A stretch of DNA of 32,115 nt from an uncultured Phycisphaerales bacterium (GTDB lineage Bacteria; Planctomycetota; Phycisphaerae; Phycisphaerales; UBA1924): assembly GCA_903929885.1 (NCBI GenBank), contig CAIYWI010000162.1, positions 1 through 32,115 of the forward strand, written 5' to 3'. Shown piece after piece: positions 8,106-14,521 of this stretch; position 1 is the stretch's first letter, and every line of letters starts with the position of its first letter. The translations under genes were made by a program, and so were the position numbers. The notes beneath the pieces were generated by a model, which saw nothing but the letters and a program-made list of their open reading frames with translations, searched no databases and was not told where the DNA came from.

Positions 8106-8855
8106 TCACTTCGATGCAGGTCTGGCCCACGCCGCCGCCAGCAGCGTTCGCTGTTCCGGGCTCCCCACGAGGGAGCGCGAGGCGGCCAGCGCGTCGTCGA
8201 GCCGCATCGTGTCGGTGAAGGGGTCGAGGTCGTTGAGCCATCGCTTGGTGGCGGCCATGGCGTGCGGAGGCTTGGCGGCCAGCGCGTGTGCCAGCGCCAT
8301 CGCCGCCGGTTCGCACGCGGCGGCATCGGGGGCCAGGTGCGAGGCCAGTCCGAGGCGATGGGCCTCAAGACCGCGGATGGTGGAGGAGTCGAGCAGGCGG
8401 ACGCGAGCCGGGCCGTTGCCGCAGGTCGAGGCCAGGGCCGGCGCGGAGACGGCCGGCGAGATGCCCAGTCGCACGACGGGGTATCCCAGCGAGGCATCGG
8501 GGTGGGTGACGGCGAAGTCGGCATGGGCCACCAGGGCGCAGCCGCCCGCCAGTGCGGCACCGTGAGCGCTGACGACCACCGGGCAGGGAAGGTCTCGCAG
8601 GCGACGACAGACCCGCGAGAGGCCCACGAGCAGGTCGTCGAGCACCGTCGACGAAGGGTCGTCGCGACAGGAGGAGAGGTCGAACCCGGCGCAAAAAGCC
8701 GCCCCTGCGCCAGAGAGCACGACGGCCCGGTTCGCGGCGGCGGCATCGAGCGCCACGCCGAGCGCGTCGAGCATCGGGGGTGTCAGGGCGTTCTTTTTCT
8801 CGGCACGCTCGAGGCGGATGAGGAGCACCTGGCCGTCAAGGCGGGTGGAGAGCAT
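8106..8855 (-). CDS. Enoyl-CoA hydratase/isomerase family (crotonase fold), catalytic Glu absent
   Basis: A 249-residue crotonase-superfamily protein. The first oxyanion-hole segment AFCAGFDL is at 53-60 and the second, AHGAALAGGCALVAHAD, at 97-112. The VRLGISPAVSAP stretch (128-139) resembles methylglutaconyl-CoA hydratase-like members. The two acid/base glutamates of classical enoyl-CoA hydratase align with Ala107 (GGCALV) and Val127 (YPVVRLG), so ordinary hydration is unlikely. The protein may do another acyl-CoA reaction or bind CoA esters. The open frame extends upstream to 8939, but I chose the ATG at 8855 because homology begins there and a TATGGT hexamer lies 5 nt before it. It is divergent from the GbsR-like regulator and shares the operator-bearing intergenic region with it. 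Confidence 0.88.
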   Translation of the reverse strand: MLSTRLDGQVLLIRLERAEKKNALTPPMLDALGVALDAAAANRAVVLSGAGAAFCAGFDLSSCRDDPSSTVLDDLLVGLSRVCRRLRDLPCPVVVSAHGAALAGGCALVAHADFAVTHPDASLGYPVVRLGISPAVSAPALASTCGNGPARVRLLDSSTIRGLEAHRLGLASHLAPDAAACEPAAMALAHALAAKPPHAMAATKRWLNDLDPFTDTMRLDDALAASRSLVGSPEQRTLLAAAWARPASK

Positions 8856-8860
8856 GCCCG

Positions 8861-8866
8861 ACCATA
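8861..8866 (-). promoter_or_regulatory. Candidate -10 box (TATGGT) of crotonase gene
   Basis: TATGGT on the minus strand is followed by 5 nt (CGGGC) and the ATG at 8855, which implies a leaderless transcript if used. No -35 is obvious. Confidence 0.35.
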
Positions 8867-8895
8867 AGCCGCGAACGCGGGGATCTTCCCCCGGT

Positions 8896-8927
8896 TCGTG
8901 GGGCCGCAGGCCCCAAAACCCCCACGA
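8896..8927. repeat. Two overlapping inverted repeats in divergent intergenic region
   Basis: Arms TCGTGGGG (8896-8903) and CCCCACGA (8920-8927) are perfectly complementary. Inside them GGGGCC (8900-8905) and GGCCCC (8909-8914) form a second perfect stem around GCA. The two stems share the GGGG and are mutually exclusive. Both predicted transcripts start outside this element, so it may act as DNA rather than RNA, or it may be the end of an unseen transcript. Confidence 0.4.
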
Positions 8928-8960
8928 GCACGCCCACAAACACCGATCAGACCCATCGAA

Positions 8961-8980
8961 CTTTCAAAATATTCTGAAAG
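8961..8980. promoter_or_regulatory. 20-bp near-perfect palindrome, probable operator of GbsR-like regulator
   Basis: CTTTCAAAATATTCTGAAAG is symmetric at 18 of 20 positions (CTTTCA, central AATATT, TGAAAG). It is strongly AT-rich in GC-rich surroundings and lies 6 bp upstream of the candidate -35 of the regulator gene at 9024. TTTCA...TGAAA palindromes are the kind of site expected for a dimeric MarR/GbsR regulator. Binding by this protein is inferred. Confidence 0.6.
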
Positions 8981-8985
8981 CGATG

Positions 8986-9014
8986 TGGACCAATCCCGGG
9001 CCGCAACGGATACT
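8986..9014 (+). promoter_or_regulatory. Candidate promoter of the regulator (TGGACC-17-GATACT)
   Basis: TGGACC (4 of 6 to TTGACA) at 8986-8991, a 17-bp spacer, and GATACT (4 of 6 to TATAAT) at 9009-9014. The ATG at 9024 follows 9 nt later, so the leader would be very short. Confidence 0.4.
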
Positions 9015-9023
9015 AGAGGCGGC

Positions 9024-9608
9024 ATGACGACCAGAGGTGCAAGCCCGGAGGGAGCGGATCCGCTGCGAGAGGCGCAGGATCGCTTCGTGGCCGTGTGGGG
9101 CCAGATGGCCGGCGCGTGGGGCATCTCGAGGACGATGGCCGAGGTGCACGCCCTGCTGTACATCAGCGGCGAGCCCCTGTGCACCGACGACATCATGGAG
9201 CGTCTGGACATCTCTCGCGGGAACGCCTCGATGTCGCTCCGCGCCCTGCTCGACTGGGGCATCGTCGAGCGGGCCCACAAGCGAGGCGACCGCAAGGAAT
9301 ACTTCAACTGCGAGCAGGACGTGTGGACGATGTTCCGGGCCATCGTCCGCGAGCGGATCAAGCGAGAGGTCGACCCCCTCTTGGCGTCGCTGTTCGAGAT
9401 TCGCGATCTCACGCCCGAGTCGAAGGTGCCGGGGGCCGCGACGCACAACGAGCGGCTCGACGCCCTGGTCGACTTCTTCAGCACCGTCGAGAAGCTCGGT
9501 CATCGGTTCGTGAGTCCGCCGGGCCGCGGGTTGCAGCTCGCGGCGTCGCTGCTGGGCAGCTTTGTCGGCGCCTCGTCACGTCCGGCTCCGACGGAGGGCA
9601 AGCCATGA
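9024..9608 (+). CDS. GbsR/MarR-like winged-helix transcriptional regulator
   Basis: A 194-residue protein. Residues about 15-100 form a MarR-type winged helix in the GbsR style: AVWGQMAGAWGISRTMAEVH, ALLYISGEPLCTDDIMERLD, ISRGNASMSLRALLDWGIVE, then a wing with KRGDRKEYF. The C-terminal half (about 100-170) is helical with alternating charged residues, fitting the dimerisation part of this family. GbsR proteins usually control osmolyte or membrane-related genes, but nothing nearby points to a particular signal. The 4-bp ATGA overlap with the next gene implies translational coupling. The upstream palindrome at 8961-8980 suggests autoregulation and possibly control of the divergent crotonase gene. 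Family call is firm; the target set is unknown. Confidence 0.88.
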   Translation: MTTRGASPEGADPLREAQDRFVAVWGQMAGAWGISRTMAEVHALLYISGEPLCTDDIMERLDISRGNASMSLRALLDWGIVERAHKRGDRKEYFNCEQDVWTMFRAIVRERIKREVDPLLASLFEIRDLTPESKVPGAATHNERLDALVDFFSTVEKLGHRFVSPPGRGLQLAASLLGSFVGASSRPAPTEGKP

Positions 9609-10057
9609 GCGCCATCGACAACGCCAGGCCCGTCCGCGTCGAAGCCGGAGCCGACACTCGTCGCGTCACCTCGCTGCGGCTGTCGCTGGCGATCTCGAGG
9701 AGGGCGATGGCCGCGGCGGCCGCCGACGGCCGGGCTCGCTGTGTGTTCGACGGGGCGGTCGACATCGGCGCCGAGGGGCCGGACGTGCATCTGTGCTTCA
9801 TCGTCGAGCACTCGGGCGACGCGGTCGAGGCGGCCGTGCGCTGCGAGGTGGTCGACGCCTCGAGCGGCGTCCGCTGGCCTCTGGTGGCACGCGGCTGCGC
9901 GACCGTCACGGCCGACGACGATCTGCTGCACGTGGACGCTCCGGGGTTGCTGGCGGCCACCGTGCGTCGCGCCGATCTCGCGGGACGACCCCTCTTCCTG
10001 CGCACGCCCCTGCTGGCCGCGATGGGCTTGGCGGGCGGCCGCTACGAAGTGCCCTGA
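9605..10057 (+). CDS. Hypothetical protein translationally coupled to the regulator
   Basis: A 150-residue protein whose ATG overlaps the regulator stop (ATGA). It has no signal peptide or TM segment. It opens with a charged helix-like region (about 18-40, RRVTSLRLSLAISRRAMAAA). A probable beta-rich domain follows (ARCVFDGAVDIG, DVHLCFIVEH, AVRCEVVDASSG, LLHVDAPGLLAATVRRADL). The last residues are GGRYEVP. I recognise no family. Tight coupling to a GbsR-like regulator suggests a partner or sensor of that regulator, but this is inference. It ends 114 bp before the adenylosuccinate lyase start. Confidence 0.7.
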   Translation: MSAIDNARPVRVEAGADTRRVTSLRLSLAISRRAMAAAAADGRARCVFDGAVDIGAEGPDVHLCFIVEHSGDAVEAAVRCEVVDASSGVRWPLVARGCATVTADDDLLHVDAPGLLAATVRRADLAGRPLFLRTPLLAAMGLAGGRYEVP

Positions 10058-10094
10058 GCGGGGTCGATCGCCCTCGTCGCGGTCATTCCTGAAC

Positions 10095-10127
10095 ACCGCT
10101 CGCGGCGGCTACGCTGGAGCGAGCGGT
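10095..10127. promoter_or_regulatory. Inverted repeat centred on candidate -10 box upstream of purB
   Basis: ACCGCTCG (10095-10102) and CGAGCGGT (10120-10127) are perfect 8-bp arms around 17 bp containing TACGCT (10110-10115), a -10-like hexamer. The centre of symmetry falls on the hexamer, an operator-like geometry. A transcript from this box would have a leader of about 50 nt before the ATG at 10172. Confidence 0.4.
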
Positions 10128-10171
10128 CGGCCCGCCTTCGCACGGGACCGACGCGCTGGGGACCCACCAGC

Positions 10172-11674
10172 ATGACGAGCAAGCACGACACGTACGCCAG
10201 TCCGCTGGCCGAGCGCAACGCCAGCCCCGAGATGCTCGCCGTCTGGTCGGCGCGGCGGAAGTTCCAGACGTGGCGTCGCATCTGGCTGGCCGTGGCCGCG
10301 GCGCAGCACGACCTCTCCAAGGGCCGGCCGCACCCGCTGGTGACGGCGGAACAGCTCGCCGAGTTGCGGGCGGCGGTGGAGCGGGGGGTGACCGACGAGC
10401 AGTTGGCCTCGGCGGAGCGTCACGAGCGCGAGCTTCGCCACGACGTGATGGCGCACGTGCACGCGCTGGGCGAGGCCGCGCCGGGGGCCAAGGGCATCAT
10501 CCATCTCGGCATGACGAGCCAGGACGTGGTGTGCAACGCCGACCTTCTGCTCATCGCCTCGGCGATGCGGCTCGTGAAGGCCAAGCTGGCCCGGCTCGTC
10601 ATCGCCTTCGGCGAGTTCGCCTCGCGGACCAAGGCGATTCCCGCGCTGGGGTTCACGCACTATCAGCCCGCGCAGCCGACCACCGTGGGCCGGCGGGCCG
10701 CGGGCTGGGCCTTCGACCTCGACCTGTGCCTCGAGCACATGGAAGCGGCGGTTCCCGCGGGCCTGCTGCGCGGGCTCAAGGGCGCGACCGGGACGCAGGC
10801 CTCGTTCCTCGCGCTCCTGGGCTCGGCGGGCGAGGTGGACGACCTCGAGCGTCGCTTCGTCGATGCGCTGGCGCTCGAGACGCCCGCGAAGGTGCTCACG
10901 CACTCCAACCAGACGTACGCGAGGGTCATCGACACCTTCGTCGTCTCGTCGCTGGCCTCGTGCGCGAGCGTCATCCACAAGATCGCCGGCGACATCCGCC
11001 TCCTGTGCAACCGCAAGGAGCTCGACGAGCCCTTCGAAAGCCGCCAGATCGGCTCTTCGGCCATGCCCTACAAGCGCAACCCCATGCGGTGCGAGCGCGC
11101 GTGCGGCCTGGCGCGATTCGTCATGAACCTGCCGGGCAACGCCTTCGACACCGCGGCGACGCAATGGCTCGAGCGCACGCTCGACGACTCGTCCAACCGG
11201 CGGCTGGTGCTGCCCGAGGCCTTCCTCGCGCTCGACGGCGCGCTCGACATCATGAACAACGTGGCGCACGGCCTGGTGGTGCACGAGGCGTCGGTGAGGG
11301 CCAACCTGCTCGCCGAACTGCCCTTCATGGCCACCGAGAACCTGTTGATGGAGTGCGTCACGCTCGGCGCGGATCGCCAGGACTACCACGAGATCATCCG
11401 CTCGCACGCCCAGGCCGCGGGCCTGCGCGTCAAGCAGGAGGGGCAGGCCAACGACCTCATCGATCGCCTGCGGGCCGATCCGGCGTTCGCGTCGCGCGAG
11501 CGCGGCGGGAAGCTCCGCGCCGACCCCGACTGGTCCGACCTGCTCGACCCCGCCCGATATGTCGGACGCAGCGTCGAGCAGGTCGACCGCTTCGTGCGCG
11601 AGGTCGTCGACTCGCGGCGGGCGTCCTTCGGTCCGGCGATAACGCGCCTGGCCGAGAATGCGCCGCGGGTGTGA
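10172..11674 (+). CDS. purB: Adenylosuccinate lyase
   Basis: A 500-residue member of the fumarase/aspartase superfamily. It catalyses two fumarate-releasing steps, SAICAR to AICAR and adenylosuccinate to AMP, in purine synthesis in the cytoplasm. The signature loop GSSAMPYKRNP is at 294-304. HLGMTSQDV (111-119) and THYQPAQPTT (162-171) supply substrate-binding residues and the catalytic His. The opening (YASPLAERNASPEMLAVWSA, then RRKFQTWRRIWLAVAAAQ) and the length are closer to the animal-type ADSL (about 480 residues) than to the shorter Bacillus-type enzyme (about 430). The start is the ATG at 10172. It stands alone, convergent with the STAS gene with only 22 bp between stops. Confidence 0.95.
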   Translation: MTSKHDTYASPLAERNASPEMLAVWSARRKFQTWRRIWLAVAAAQHDLSKGRPHPLVTAEQLAELRAAVERGVTDEQLASAERHERELRHDVMAHVHALGEAAPGAKGIIHLGMTSQDVVCNADLLLIASAMRLVKAKLARLVIAFGEFASRTKAIPALGFTHYQPAQPTTVGRRAAGWAFDLDLCLEHMEAAVPAGLLRGLKGATGTQASFLALLGSAGEVDDLERRFVDALALETPAKVLTHSNQTYARVIDTFVVSSLASCASVIHKIAGDIRLLCNRKELDEPFESRQIGSSAMPYKRNPMRCERACGLARFVMNLPGNAFDTAATQWLERTLDDSSNRRLVLPEAFLALDGALDIMNNVAHGLVVHEASVRANLLAELPFMATENLLMECVTLGADRQDYHEIIRSHAQAAGLRVKQEGQANDLIDRLRADPAFASRERGGKLRADPDWSDLLDPARYVGRSVEQVDRFVREVVDSRRASFGPAITRLAENAPRV

Positions 11675-11696
11675 CCGCGCCGTGTCGCGAGGGGCG

Positions 11697-12290
11697 TCAG
11701 GCCGCGATCGTGAACTGACGCTCCAGGCCCATCTGTCGCAGCGTGTGCGCCGCGGGCGTGCACAGCCCCGTCAGCACCAGTCCGCCGCCGCGGGCGCGAC
11801 ACCGCCTCGAGACCTCCAGCAGCACGTTGATCCACGCGCAGGAGAAAGCCGCCACCTTCGTCAGGTCGAGCATCACCTTCCCTCGCGCCCGTTCGGCAAT
11901 CAGGTAGAGTTGATCGGCCAACGCCGCGGCTTGGCGTTCACGCACGGCCGGGCATTCGATGTGCACCACCGACATCTCGCCCACCTGCTCCACCGTCATC
12001 ATCGCCTGCGAGAGGAGCGACGACTCGACGTTCAGGGCCTCCTCGGCGAGGGGCCTGGCCGGGGGCGAGGCGGACATGGGGCCCACGTCCACCGAGTCGT
12101 CGGCCGAATCGTCGGCCAGTCGCAGGGGCGGGCGTTTGCTCCCGCCGGGGCCGGGGCCCGGAGGCGGCGGCGTGTCGTCGAAGATCGGCGTGTCGGCCCG
12201 CGTCAACTCCGAGATGTGCCGCCCGTCGGGCAGCATCGACTGGATCGCCGGCTTGGCGGGTGGTCGAGAGCGTTGGAACGGTGAGTGCAT
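11697..12290 (-). CDS. STAS-domain protein (anti-sigma-factor-antagonist-like)
   Basis: A 197-residue protein with an apparently disordered N-terminal half (about 1-90, containing PPPPGPGPGG and an Asp/Ser-rich stretch) and a C-terminal STAS domain (about 97-195): MSVVHIECPAVRERQAAALA, GKVMLDLTKVAAFSCAWINV, then RARGGGLVLTGL and LRQMGLERQF. STAS proteins of the SpoIIAA/RsbV kind bind anti-sigma kinases and are switched by phosphorylation of a Ser in a D-S-S-G-type motif. Here the aligned segment reads S150-C-A-W, placing Ala or Cys at the phosphosite depending on the alignment. It may therefore be non-switchable or serve another signalling complex. The ATG at 12290 has GGAG upstream. No partner kinase or phosphatase is nearby. 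Confidence 0.8.
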   Translation of the reverse strand: MHSPFQRSRPPAKPAIQSMLPDGRHISELTRADTPIFDDTPPPPGPGPGGSKRPPLRLADDSADDSVDVGPMSASPPARPLAEEALNVESSLLSQAMMTVEQVGEMSVVHIECPAVRERQAAALADQLYLIAERARGKVMLDLTKVAAFSCAWINVLLEVSRRCRARGGGLVLTGLCTPAAHTLRQMGLERQFTIAA

Positions 12291-12545
12291 GCCCTGGCTC
12301 CGAGTCGTGTGGTTCGGGCGTTGAAGCCCGCGAAAGGTCGTGCGGCTTGGACAGCCGCCCGGCTCGATACCCAGAGTCTCCGATTCGCGTCCGCCTCGTG
12401 CAACCCGGCGACGCGGCCGAGCCGGGGTTTTCCCCCGCACGATCGTCACCGGCTGCATGAATCGCGCCGTCGTCAGCGGGCGAATCAGCCTCCCGCCTGA
12501 CGGAAAGGGCCGGCGGCGCGCTCCGAGTGCCACGCACGCGACCTT

Positions 12546-12573
12546 CCCCGCCGGGCGGGGTGGGTGGTACACT
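12546..12573 (+). promoter_or_regulatory. Candidate promoter with hairpin-like element upstream of Gld-type operon
   Basis: The 383-bp gap 12291-12673 separates two divergent genes and holds no credible ORF. It contains a perfect 6-bp inverted repeat CCCCGC-CGG-GCGGGG (12546-12560) and, just after it, the -10-like TACACT (12568-12573). This would give a leader of about 95 nt before the GTG at 12674. No clear -35 is seen, because the repeat occupies that position. Confidence 0.4.
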
Positions 12574-12673
12574 TGGCGTTCGCATCCCATTCGGGTGCAG
12601 GGCGCGGCCGGGCGGAAGGCTCGCCCGTCGCGCTCGGCCGGCGGGTGCGGCGCGACACTTCGAGGGCGAGACC

Positions 12674-13669
12674 GTGAGCACACGCATCGAACTGAAGGAA
12701 CTGACCAAGCGTTTCGGGGGCTCGGGCTCCGGCGGCATCCTGGCCGTCGACCGCGTTTCGTTCAAGGTGGAGGGGGGCGAGGTGCTTGGGTTCCTGGGCC
12801 CCAACGGCGCCGGCAAGAGCACGACCATGAAGATGCTGACGGGCTTCCTCCCCGCCACGTCGGGGTCGGCCTCGATCTGCGGCTTTGACGTCGCCGCACG
12901 TCCGTTGGAGGCCAAGCGATGCATCGGGTATCTCCCCGAAGGCGCGCCGGCCTATGCCGACATGACGCCCGAGGGGTTCCTGACCTTCTGCGCATCGGTC
13001 CGCGGGTTGACGGGCGAGGCCGGCCGCAAGGCGGTGGCCAGGGCCGTGGAGCGGACGAACCTCGAAGGGGTGCTCCGCCAGCCGGTCGAGACGCTCTCCA
13101 AGGGGTTCAAGCGGCGCGTGGGGTTGGCGCAGGCCATCCTGCATGATCCCGACGTGTTGATCCTGGACGAGCCCACGGACGGTCTTGACCCCAATCAGAA
13201 GCACGAGGTGCGGGCGCTGATCCGCGAGTTGGCCAAGGGCAAGGGCTCGGGCGACGGCGGCCGCGCCGTGGTGCTCAGCACGCACATCCTCGAGGAGGTC
13301 GAGGCGGTCTGCACGCGAGTGGTGCTCATCGCCCGAGGCCGGGTGGTGGCCGACTGCACGCCCGCCGAGTTCGTGGCCAAGAGCCGCTTCCACAATGCCG
13401 TCACGCTCGAGATCGTCACGCCCGACCGCGCCGACGTGCCCGCCGCGTTGCGTCAGATCAGCGGCGTGTCGGGCGTCGAGGACGTGGAGGCCGTCGACGC
13501 GGGCGCTGGCCGACGGGTGCGGTGCGTGGTGCTGGCGGGCAAGGGCAAGGCCGTGGCGCACGAGGTGAGCCATCTCGTCAAGGCCAGGGGCTGGGAGGTC
13601 GAGGCGATGCGGGTCGAGGCGGGCCGGCTCGACGACGTCTTCCGCGACCTGACGTGCGCCTCGGGGTGA
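12674..13669 (+). CDS. ABC transporter ATP-binding protein (GldA-type)
   Basis: A 331-residue ABC ATPase. Walker A GPNGAGKS is at 42-49. The signature LSKGFKRR replaces the canonical LSGGQ, as is common in the GldA/CcmA-like group. Walker B is VLILDEPTDGLDP, and the H-loop is STHILEE. A C-terminal domain of about 80 residues follows the ATPase core (VTLEIVTPDRADVPAALRQI and the rest), as in drug/gliding-type ABC-2 ATPases. I used the GTG at 12674, where homology begins; the frame is open further upstream in Arg/Pro-rich sequence. It is the first gene of a four-gene unit with the permease, the GldG-like protein and the DUF4340 protein, and would energise that complex at the inner membrane. In Bacteroidetes the homologues serve gliding. 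Here the cargo is unknown. Confidence 0.92.
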   Translation: MSTRIELKELTKRFGGSGSGGILAVDRVSFKVEGGEVLGFLGPNGAGKSTTMKMLTGFLPATSGSASICGFDVAARPLEAKRCIGYLPEGAPAYADMTPEGFLTFCASVRGLTGEAGRKAVARAVERTNLEGVLRQPVETLSKGFKRRVGLAQAILHDPDVLILDEPTDGLDPNQKHEVRALIRELAKGKGSGDGGRAVVLSTHILEEVEAVCTRVVLIARGRVVADCTPAEFVAKSRFHNAVTLEIVTPDRADVPAALRQISGVSGVEDVEAVDAGAGRRVRCVVLAGKGKAVAHEVSHLVKARGWEVEAMRVEAGRLDDVFRDLTCASG

Positions 13670-13748
13670 GCGGTCCGAGGGCGGGCGACACCGGGGCAAG
13701 GACATTCACCGACGCGGCGGCCGCCGCGAACTGCAGGAACGACGACCC

Positions 13749-14483
13749 ATGCAAGGCACGCTTCCGATCTTCAGGCGAGAACTCTCCGGCTACTTCGCGA
13801 CGCCGGTGGCCTACGTCTTCATCGTGATCTTCCTGATCCTCACGGGGATCTTCACGTGGCAGCTCGGAGGGTTCTTCGAGCGGGGACAGGCCGACCTGCG
13901 GCCCTTCTTCGACTTCCATCCGTGGCTGTACCTCTTCCTCATCCCCGCCGTGTCCATGCGGCTGTGGGCCGAGGAGCACAAGAGCGGGACCATCGAACTG
14001 CTCATGACGCTCCCGGTGAGCCGCGGCGGCGCGGTGGCGGGCAAGTTCCTGGCGGCGTGGGCCTTCTGCGGCGTCGCGCTCGCCCTGACCTTCCCGCTGT
14101 GGATCACCGTCAACTATCTGGGCGATCCCGACAACGGCGCGATCGTGACGGGGTACATCGGCAGTCTGCTGATGGCCGGCGCGTTTCTCGCCATCGGCGC
14201 GTGCGTGTCGGCGGCGACCAAGAGCCAGGTGATCGCCTTCATCATCGCCGTGGTCATCTGCTTCCTCTTCCTGCTGGCGGGCTTCCCGCCCGTGACCGAG
14301 TTCCTCAAGGGCGCGCAGATGCCCGAGGCGGTGATCTCGGCCGTCACCTCGTTCAGCTTCCTCACGCGATTCGACGCCATCGCCAAGGGCGTCATCGACC
14401 TTCGCGACCTGATCTTCTTCTCGACGCTCATCGCCTGCTGCCTGGTCATGAACGCCTTCATCCTCGAGGCCAAGAAGGCCTGA
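13749..14483 (+). CDS. ABC-2 type permease (GldF-like)
   Basis: A 244-residue integral membrane protein with about six TM segments: TPVAYVFIVIFLILTGIFTW, the region around LYLFLIPAVSMRL, FLAAWAFCGVALALTFPLWI, IGSLLMAGAFLAIGACV, VIAFIIAVVICFLFLLAGF, and LIFFSTLIACCLVMNAFIL. The conserved cytoplasmic motif MRLWAEEHKSGTIELLMTLPV (about 68-88) is typical of ABC-2 permeases of the GldF/NosY type and probably contacts the ATPase. It starts 79 bp after the ATPase gene and ends 38 bp before the GldG-like gene. Together the two encode the core of a transporter or membrane-complex motor. Confidence 0.92.
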   Translation: MQGTLPIFRRELSGYFATPVAYVFIVIFLILTGIFTWQLGGFFERGQADLRPFFDFHPWLYLFLIPAVSMRLWAEEHKSGTIELLMTLPVSRGGAVAGKFLAAWAFCGVALALTFPLWITVNYLGDPDNGAIVTGYIGSLLMAGAFLAIGACVSAATKSQVIAFIIAVVICFLFLLAGFPPVTEFLKGAQMPEAVISAVTSFSFLTRFDAIAKGVIDLRDLIFFSTLIACCLVMNAFILEAKKA

Positions 14484-14521
14484 GCCCGCGGCTGGGCCCC
14501 TTCCGGAAAGCGACTCACCCC

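Noticed and set aside
8896-8914. GGGGCC-GCA-GGCCCC stem considered as an intrinsic terminator
   Set aside because: It is followed by CAAAACCC rather than a T-run, and no plus-strand gene ends just upstream; on the minus strand there is likewise no T-run.
12291-12673. Possible small genes in the 383-bp gap before the ABC operon
   Set aside because: Open frames there are Arg/Pro-rich, lack start signals and resemble non-coding high-GC sequence; only promoter-like elements are supported.
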